From contig CAZWFN010000180.1 of NCBI GenBank assembly GCA_964633205.1, positions 1 through 10,994 on the forward strand: a stretch of DNA of 10,994 nt, read 5' to 3'. The DNA is from CAYVQE01 sp964633205 (GTDB lineage Bacteria > Myxococcota > B64-G9). The position numbers and the translations under genes are program-made. Of the stretch, positions 7,701 to 10,994 are shown piece after piece. The number at the start of each line of letters is the position of its first letter. Position 1 is the stretch's first letter. The notes under the pieces were generated by a model. It was not told the origin of the DNA, did no database searches, and saw nothing but the letters and a program-made list of their open reading frames with translations.

Positions 7701-8300
7701 ATGCAGGCCATCGCCCAGCGGGCGCTGGCGCGCATCGCGGCGGTGGTGCAGAGCCTGCAGCAGTACGCCTTCCAGCGGCTGCAGGTGGCCTGGGCCGAGC
7801 TGGATGTCGACGCCCTGGTCGAGCGGGCGGTGGGCCAGCTGACCGAGGCCGAGGCCAAGGGGGTGGCGCTGGAGCTGTCGCTGGAGTCGGCGGCCCGGGT
7901 GCGCGGCCCGCACGAGGCGCTGCGCCAGCTGGTGCTGAACCTGGTGGAGAACGCCATCCAGGCGGTGGAGCCGGGCGGGGCGGTGCGGGTGAGCACCCGG
8001 GCGCAGACCGGGCGGGTGCTGCTGGAGGTGGCCGACGACGGCTGCGGCATGGAGGCCGAGCAGCGCGAGCGCATCTTCGACCTGTTCTACACCACCAAGG
8101 AGCCGGGCCGCGGCATCGGGCTGGGCCTGGCCATGGTGGACAAGACGGTGGCCGACATGGGCGGCAAGTTGGCGGTCGCCAGCCGGCCGGGCCAGGGCAG
8201 CCGCTTCACGGTGGATCTGCCGCGGCTGGAACGCTCCGCCCCGCCGCCGGCCGAGGCCGCGGTGCCGGAACCGGATGCACCGGCGCCGGATGCGGGGTGA
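4776..8300 (+). CDS. Nine-helix membrane hybrid sensor kinase, kinase-receiver-kinase
   Basis: This is a 1174-residue inner-membrane sensor. Nine hydrophobic helices are predicted at about 7-28, 41-63, 72-96, 104-128, 147-166, 178-198, 205-228, 241-262 and 271-289. The RHRLWGIRTILHR linker (228-240) matches that of 7TM-type histidine kinases. A GAF-like region (about 320-455) and a coiled coil (465-505) lead to kinase core 1: phosphoacceptor H513 in SHELRTP, N-box N627/N631, DDGIGIP, and a GGSGIGLSLA ATP-lid motif near 687-696. A roughly 70-residue Arg-rich linker precedes a receiver (about 794-915) with D800/D801, phosphoacceptor D843 and K895. Kinase core 2 follows: H937 in AHELRN, N1055/N1059, D1087-D-G-C-G-M, and GIGLGLA near 1113-1119. 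No Hpt or DNA-binding output is present. The start is GTG 4776 (AAGG 10 nt upstream) or GTG 4782 (GAGG 7 nt upstream); helix 1 begins immediately, so no later start fits. It is divergent from the E1-nitroreductase gene and followed by a receiver-kinase gene. The ligand is unknown. Confidence 0.93.
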   Translation: MAVSINWAQLVFVAVALLTGTTYLVLAGVTWRQGPRTRYRRLWVAFCLTGAVHILSLPLSTVVTTAVAGDVVVRFSMSLSCAVLALFLWFSLAFAGPVRGGRALGGAFTAAAGALVVALWAGDWVMAGVAGSEFSRYAPVAGPLMPIFLPFDALAWVAPGVILFRSWRRAAGVERSQLGYVLLATGFGLVGTSGYLLPGILRSQTLYAFLPAVLLPLFPLTITTAIVRHRLWGIRTILHRTAAWLVLSLVLVVPVGAALWLGARLLPPMSAEALALLLSALFLAAFAYLRRVKPVVDHWFQRRELDRQRMLERFDREMAALRRPGEVAERLLATLAQAVYPQHAALWLPSPAGTPWLVLRRPDDGRRPEPGPLGPELAGLDAIEAAGGAVDLDTIEPRPDWCAALAAGGIRQLVLLAQAGQRVGLLELGEKANLKPYSREDLEFVEQLCASGAVGLSNALLFDRSDAQRRELVELSATLEQRVVERTDELRRANERLRDLDRLKSRFFANISHELRTPLSLVLAPLESMLDGELGELDGGQRERLAGIQRNALQLLKLIDDLLDLSKLEEARLRLRLAPVELAALAERIVDTAAPLAERKRIVLAVQAEAEAQIEADEEKLERVIVNLVGNALKFTDAGGQVTVVVGQEGDEAWLRVCDDGIGIPADQLEVIFDRFHQVDASVTRRHGGSGIGLSLARELVELHGGRLDAAAAEGRGSTFELRLPRTADGLPAERIERRRRDQPVDQRRRAEDRGLPEWNDQIRASQRYKYLDIDRATERRVVQRQSPAGPKAARLLVVDDNPEVLQYLEQVLGDRWELWHSQDGERALELLRAQRHDLVLADVMMPGMSGLELCQRIKGDPRLQATPVVLLTARSGEQARIEGHYVGADQYLSKPFKPAELRAAIEGLLAGRSRQSEAAAHRRAASLETLLAGLAHELRNACHQARNAQTAAGEMLRRELDAERDAALMERLERMQAIAQRALARIAAVVQSLQQYAFQRLQVAWAELDVDALVERAVGQLTEAEAKGVALELSLESAARVRGPHEALRQLVLNLVENAIQAVEPGGAVRVSTRAQTGRVLLEVADDGCGMEAEQRERIFDLFYTTKEPGRGIGLGLAMVDKTVADMGGKLAVASRPGQGSRFTVDLPRLERSAPPPAEAAVPEPDAPAPDAG

Positions 8301-8311
8301 AGCGGAGGGAT

Positions 8312-8340
8312 TTGGCCGGCGGTCGGGCTTGTGAGAAAAT
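8312..8340 (+). promoter_or_regulatory. Weak candidate promoter for the receiver-kinase gene
   Basis: TTGGCC (8312-8317) and GAAAAT (8335-8340) are 17 bp apart, each matching consensus at 4 of 6 positions. They sit in the 102-bp gap after the hybrid kinase stop, in the only A-rich patch there. Co-transcription with the upstream kinase is equally possible. Confidence 0.22.
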
Positions 8341-8402
8341 GAGGCCGACGGCTGCGGATGGCATTGGACTTCGAAGCGGGGGCGAGAAGGGAAGCACCGG
8401 GG

Positions 8403-9548
8403 ATGGCCAGCGAGCGCGAAGCGACCCTGTTGCTGGTGGACGATGAGCCGGACAGCCTGGAGCCGATGCGGCTGATGCTGGAAAACGACTACCGCGTGCT
8501 GACCGCGCTCAACGGTTCCCAGGCGCTGGACATCCTGGAGCGCGAGGCGGTCGACCTGCTGGTGGCCGACCAGCGCATGCCGGGCATGACCGGCGTCGAG
8601 CTGCTGGCCCGGGTGCGCGAGCAGCGGCCCGACATCGTGCGCCTGATCCTGACCGCCTACACCGACTTCGACGCCATGCTACAGGCCATCAACAGCGGTC
8701 GGGTCTACCGCTACATCATCAAGCCCTGGGACGTCGACGACATGCGCCTGACCATCCGCCAGGCCCTGGAGTGGCGCGAGCTGGTGCTCAGCCACGGCCA
8801 GCTGGCCGCCGAGCTGAGCGAAGCCCACGCCGCGCTGACCGCGCGCACCCGCGAGCTGGAGCGCACCCAGGAGGCCATGGTGCGCCAGGAGAAGCTGGCC
8901 GCGGTGGGCCGCTTCGCCGCCGAGATGGTCCACGAGATGAACAACTACCTGCAGATCATCATGGGCGTGGGCGCCGACCTGGTCGAGACCCGCCAGAGCG
9001 AGCTGCAGCAGGTCAAGCAGATCGGCGTCCAGGCGCGGCTGCTGGCCGACCTGGCGGCCGAGATCCGCGACTTTTCCCTGGGCGCGGCCTTGCCCTTTTC
9101 GCCCGAGCCGACCGACCCGGGCGAGCTGGCCGCCGAGGTGGTGCGGACCTGCTCGCACCACCCCGACTTCCGCGGCCTGCAGCTGCGGATCGAGAACAGC
9201 GATTCCGGCGCCTGCATGCTCGACGCCCGCCAGCTCAAGCACCTGCTGCTCAACCTGCTCAAGAACGCGGCCAAGGCCAGCCCGCCGAACGGCGAGGTGC
9301 TGACCGCGGTGCGCACCGAAGGCGATCGGCTCGAGCTGCGCGTGGTCGACCACGGCTCCGGCGTGCCGCCGGCGGTGGCCGAGCGCATCTGGGAGCCCTT
9401 CTTCAGCACCCGCGGCGAGGAGGGCACCGGCCTGGGCCTGTGCATCTGCCGCCAGGTAGCCGAAGCCCACGGCGGCCGCATCCAGCACCAGCCCACCCCC
9501 GGCGGCGGCGCCACTTTCTTGGTCCGCCTGCCGCTACGCCAGGAGTGA
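8403..9548 (+). CDS. Response regulator with C-terminal histidine kinase core (receiver-kinase)
   Basis: This is a 381-residue soluble protein. The receiver spans residues about 6-125: acidic VDDE near 12-15, phosphoacceptor D56 in ADQRMPGMTG, and a KPW motif at the conserved Lys position. A coiled coil (about 130-165) leads to a kinase core: H177 in VHEMNNYL, an LLLNLLKNAAKA N-box, DHGSGVP, and GTGLGLCI as the ATP-lid glycine motif. The H-box has Tyr where HExxNP families have Pro. Receiver-first kinases usually take phosphate from, or report to, another kinase; the hybrid kinase encoded 102 bp upstream is the obvious partner (inference). ATG 8403 was chosen because the receiver begins just after it and AAGGGA (8387-8392) precedes it by 10 nt. 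The in-frame ATG at 8358 adds 15 residues with no similarity and a poor ribosome site. It converges with kbl, 47 bp between stops. No transmembrane segment or output domain is seen. Confidence 0.92.
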   Translation: MASEREATLLLVDDEPDSLEPMRLMLENDYRVLTALNGSQALDILEREAVDLLVADQRMPGMTGVELLARVREQRPDIVRLILTAYTDFDAMLQAINSGRVYRYIIKPWDVDDMRLTIRQALEWRELVLSHGQLAAELSEAHAALTARTRELERTQEAMVRQEKLAAVGRFAAEMVHEMNNYLQIIMGVGADLVETRQSELQQVKQIGVQARLLADLAAEIRDFSLGAALPFSPEPTDPGELAAEVVRTCSHHPDFRGLQLRIENSDSGACMLDARQLKHLLLNLLKNAAKASPPNGEVLTAVRTEGDRLELRVVDHGSGVPPAVAERIWEPFFSTRGEEGTGLGLCICRQVAEAHGGRIQHQPTPGGGATFLVRLPLRQE

Positions 9549-9552
9549 GCAG

Positions 9553-9568
9553 CCGCGTTCGGGCGCGG
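9553..9568. terminator. Small hairpin between convergent genes
   Basis: CCGCG (9553-9557) pairs with CGCGG (9564-9568) around TTCGGG, in the 47-bp gap between the receiver-kinase stop and the kbl stop. The stem is short and no T run follows on either strand, so it is at most a weak bidirectional or Rho-assisted terminator. Confidence 0.25.
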
Positions 9569-9595
9569 AGCAGGAGCCTTCCCGTCGAGCCCGGG

Positions 9596-10786
9596 CTACT
9601 TGATGACTTCGTGCTTCTTGCCGATCTTGACGAAGGCGGCGATGGCGCGGTCGAGGTGCGCGCGCTCGTGGGCGGCCGAGAGCTGGACGCGGATGCGGGC
9701 CTTGCCCTTGGGCACCACCGGGTAGGAGAAGCCGACCACGTAGATGCCCTCGGCCAGCATGTCGCGCGCCATGTCGGCGGCCAGCTTGGCATCGCCCAGC
9801 ATGATCGGCACGATGGGGTGCACCCCCGGCTTGATGTCGAAGCCGGCATTGCCCATCTCGTCGCGGAAGTAGCGGGTGTTGTCCTCGAGCTTGTCGCGCA
9901 GCGCGGTGGTGTCGCTCAGCAGCTCGAGCACCTTCAGCGTGGTGGCGGCGATCACCGGCGCCAGGGTGTTGGAGAACAGGTAGGGCCGCGAGCGCTGGCG
10001 CAGCAAGTCGACGATCTCGCGGTGGGCCGAGGTGTAGCCGCCCGAGGCGCCGCCCATGGCCTTGCCCAGCGTCGAGGTGATGATGTCCACCCGGTCCAGC
10101 ACGCCGCAGTGCTCGTGGGTGCCGCGGCCGGTCTTGCCCATGAAGCCGGTGGCGTGGGAGTCGTCGACCATCACCATGGCGTCGTACTTGTCGGCCAGGT
10201 CGCAGATCTCGGCCAGCGGCGCGATGTTGCCGTCCATGGAGAACACGCCGTCGGTGGCGATCATGCGCCGCCGTTTGTCCTGGGTCTCCTTCAGCTGCTG
10301 CTCGAGCTCGCCCATGTCGGCGTTGGCGTAGCGCCGCCGCTCGGCCTTGCACAGCCGCACCCCGTCGATGATAGAGGCGTGGTTGAGCTGGTCGGAGATG
10401 ATGGCGTCTTCCTTGGTCAGCAGCGTCTCGAACAGCCCGCCGTTGGCGTCGAAGCAGGAGGAGTAGAGAATGGTGTCCTCGCTGCCCATGAACTCGGACA
10501 GCCTGGCCTCGAGCTGCTTGTGGATGTTCTGGGTGCCGCAGATGAAGCGCACCGAGCTCATGCCGAAGCCGAGCTCGTCCAGCCCGCGCTTGGCCGCCTC
10601 GACCAGCCGCTGGTCATCGGCCAGGCCGAGGTAGTTGTTGGCGCAGAAGTTGAGCACGTCCTGGCCGTCGTCGGTCTTGATCTCGGCCCCCTGGGGCGTG
10701 GCGATCTTCCACTCGTCCTTCCACAGACCGGCTTCCTTGATCTCGCCCAGCTCGGCCTGCAGCTGCTCCTTGACTTTGCCGTACAT
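9596..10786 (-). CDS. kbl: 2-amino-3-ketobutyrate CoA ligase (glycine C-acetyltransferase)
   Basis: This is a PLP-dependent alpha-oxoamine synthase of 396 residues (E. coli Kbl has 398). It cleaves 2-amino-3-ketobutyrate with CoA to glycine and acetyl-CoA, the second step of threonine breakdown, in the cytoplasm. Visible landmarks are CANNYLGL near 48-55, GTQNIHKQLE (84-93), H136 in DQLNHASI, D208/H211 in VDDSHATG (cofactor ring contacts), and K242 in TSTLGKAMGG as the PLP Schiff-base lysine. ATG 10786 was chosen over the adjacent in-frame GTG 10789 because AGGAGG (10793-10798) lies 6 nt from the ATG but only 3 nt from the GTG. The usual partner tdh (threonine 3-dehydrogenase) is not in the window; the downstream neighbour is convergent, so kbl ends its transcript here. 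It has its own promoter at 10868-10897. Full length, with no defect seen. Confidence 0.97.
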   Translation of the reverse strand: MYGKVKEQLQAELGEIKEAGLWKDEWKIATPQGAEIKTDDGQDVLNFCANNYLGLADDQRLVEAAKRGLDELGFGMSSVRFICGTQNIHKQLEARLSEFMGSEDTILYSSCFDANGGLFETLLTKEDAIISDQLNHASIIDGVRLCKAERRRYANADMGELEQQLKETQDKRRRMIATDGVFSMDGNIAPLAEICDLADKYDAMVMVDDSHATGFMGKTGRGTHEHCGVLDRVDIITSTLGKAMGGASGGYTSAHREIVDLLRQRSRPYLFSNTLAPVIAATTLKVLELLSDTTALRDKLEDNTRYFRDEMGNAGFDIKPGVHPIVPIMLGDAKLAADMARDMLAEGIYVVGFSYPVVPKGKARIRVQLSAAHERAHLDRAIAAFVKIGKKHEVIK

Positions 10787-10792
10787 CACCTA

Positions 10793-10798
10793 CCTCCT
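10793..10798 (-). promoter_or_regulatory. kbl ribosome binding site
   Basis: AGGAGG on the minus strand, 6 nt from ATG 10786. It is the strongest ribosome site in the window, and its spacing decides between the neighbouring GTG and ATG starts. Confidence 0.88.
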
Positions 10799-10826
10799 GG
10801 TTCCGAGCGCCCACCGGCGCCAGATA

Positions 10827-10841
10827 TTGCATTCTTTGCAT
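10827..10841. repeat. TTGCAT direct repeat in the kbl leader
   Basis: TTGCAT occurs at 10827-10832 and 10836-10841 with a 9-bp period (ATGCAA twice on the kbl strand), directly after the leader hairpin and its T run. It could be a protein or RNA contact site, or chance. No regulator is assigned. Confidence 0.3.
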
Positions 10842-10862
10842 AAAAACCGCCGCATCCGGCGG
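10842..10862 (-). terminator. Terminator-like hairpin at the 5' end of the kbl leader
   Basis: On the kbl strand, CCGCCG (10862-10857) pairs with CGGCGG (10852-10847) over the loop GATG, followed by TTTTT (10846-10842). By form this is a short Rho-independent terminator. The predicted kbl transcription start (about 10861) falls at the first bases of the stem, so kbl transcripts would begin with it, too early for normal termination. It may instead stop read-through from an upstream gene, or act as a 5' stabilising stem. The structure is clear; the role is inferred. Confidence 0.6.
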
Positions 10863-10867
10863 GGCGG

Positions 10868-10897
10868 ATTGTAGCCAGCCGCTTCGCAGCCCGTCAA
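10868..10897 (-). promoter_or_regulatory. kbl sigma70-type promoter
   Basis: On the minus strand, TTGACG (10897-10892) and TACAAT (10873-10868) each match consensus at 5 of 6 positions with an 18-bp spacer. This is the best promoter match in the window. It lies at the inner end of the right-hand repeat copy, about 75 nt upstream of the kbl start codon. Confidence 0.72.
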
Positions 10898-10900
10898 GCC

Positions 10901-10994
10901 GAACTTGAGCACAAAGGAGCGCTCCGCGCTGTAGAGGGCTTTGATCGAGTTGGCCGACCAGCCAGAAGTCACCTCCCCCCGCGCGGCACGCGCG
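10901..10994 (-). repeat. Dispersed repeat with GC-rich hairpin, right copy (cut by window edge)
   Basis: This is the inverted counterpart of the left-edge repeat. The hairpin arm A10971 to G10985, loop GCA (10986-10988) and the first 6 nt of the second arm are present; the rest lies outside the window. Reading inward on the minus strand come GTGACT, the diverged tail, CCTCTACAGCGCGGA (10937-10923) and GCTCAAGTTC (10910-10901). Like the left copy, it stands about 200 bp upstream of a gene start with the tail pointing toward that gene. A 60-codon frame over it (10790-10972) overlaps the kbl promoter and leader and is not called as a gene. Confidence 0.8.

Noticed and set aside
4758..7913. 1051-codon open frame on the minus strand
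   Set aside because: It is antisense to the hybrid kinase. Low-complexity Gln/His/Arg/Leu composition is typical of the opposite strand of GC-rich genes with many CTG and GAG codons.
8771..10843. 690-codon plus-strand frame across the receiver-kinase end and kbl
   Set aside because: It is out of frame with the kinase and antisense to kbl, has no recognisable domains and changes composition midway.
10790..10972. 60-codon minus-strand frame over the right repeat copy
   Set aside because: It spans the kbl promoter and leader. The matching frame in the left copy has a stop codon, and base differences between copies do not favour third positions.
10967..10976. TCACCTCC as the 3' end of a 16S rRNA gene
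   Set aside because: The preceding bases do not match the conserved 16S 3' region; the octamer is part of the repeat hairpin.
1..10994. Mobile element bounded by the terminal inverted repeats
   Set aside because: There is no transposase, integrase or target-site duplication in view, the repeat tails are diverged, and gene content looks chromosomal.

Overview
The window is GC-rich, densely coded bacterial chromosome. The best guess is a proteobacterium, probably a gammaproteobacterium: it has a YcgR-like c-di-GMP receptor, a canonical 396-residue Kbl, sigma70-like promoters and AGGAGG-type ribosome binding sites. No rRNA, tRNA, CRISPR array, transposase or phage gene is visible, and species-level placement is not possible from the sequence alone.

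Layout, left to right. Positions 1-265 are non-coding and open with a 15-bp GC-rich hairpin that belongs to a longer repeat. Gene 1 (266-2344, +) encodes a YcgR-N/PilZ-type receptor joined to a GNAT-like C-terminal half. Gene 2 (2352-4631, -) meets it tail to tail with a 7-bp gap and encodes an E1/ThiF-like adenylation domain fused to a nitroreductase-like flavoprotein domain, the Rv1355c (MoeY-annotated) type. A 144-bp divergent intergenic region follows. Gene 3 (4776-8300, +) is a nine-helix membrane hybrid kinase with kinase-receiver-kinase order. Gene 4 (8403-9548, +) is a soluble receiver-kinase protein, about 100 bp downstream on the same strand. Gene 5 (9596-10786, -) is kbl, 2-amino-3-ketobutyrate CoA ligase, with its own strong promoter and an unusual hairpin at the predicted 5' end of its transcript. 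The right edge cuts through a second, inverted copy of the repeat seen at the left edge.

Genes 3 and 4 look like a phosphorelay: between them they hold three histidine kinase cores and two receivers, with no DNA-binding or other classical output domain. Genes 1 and 2 add a probable c-di-GMP-controlled acyltransferase-like protein and an ATP-dependent activating enzyme coupled to a flavin domain. A working hypothesis is that these four genes form one signalling or metabolite-modification locus in which the enzyme product or a membrane cue is sensed by the nine-helix kinase. This is inference from adjacency. kbl is ordinary threonine/glycine metabolism and probably unrelated.

The most notable non-coding observation is the pair of inverted repeat copies at the two window ends: 65 of 76 positions identical in a by-hand ungapped alignment, with the first 28 nt perfect.
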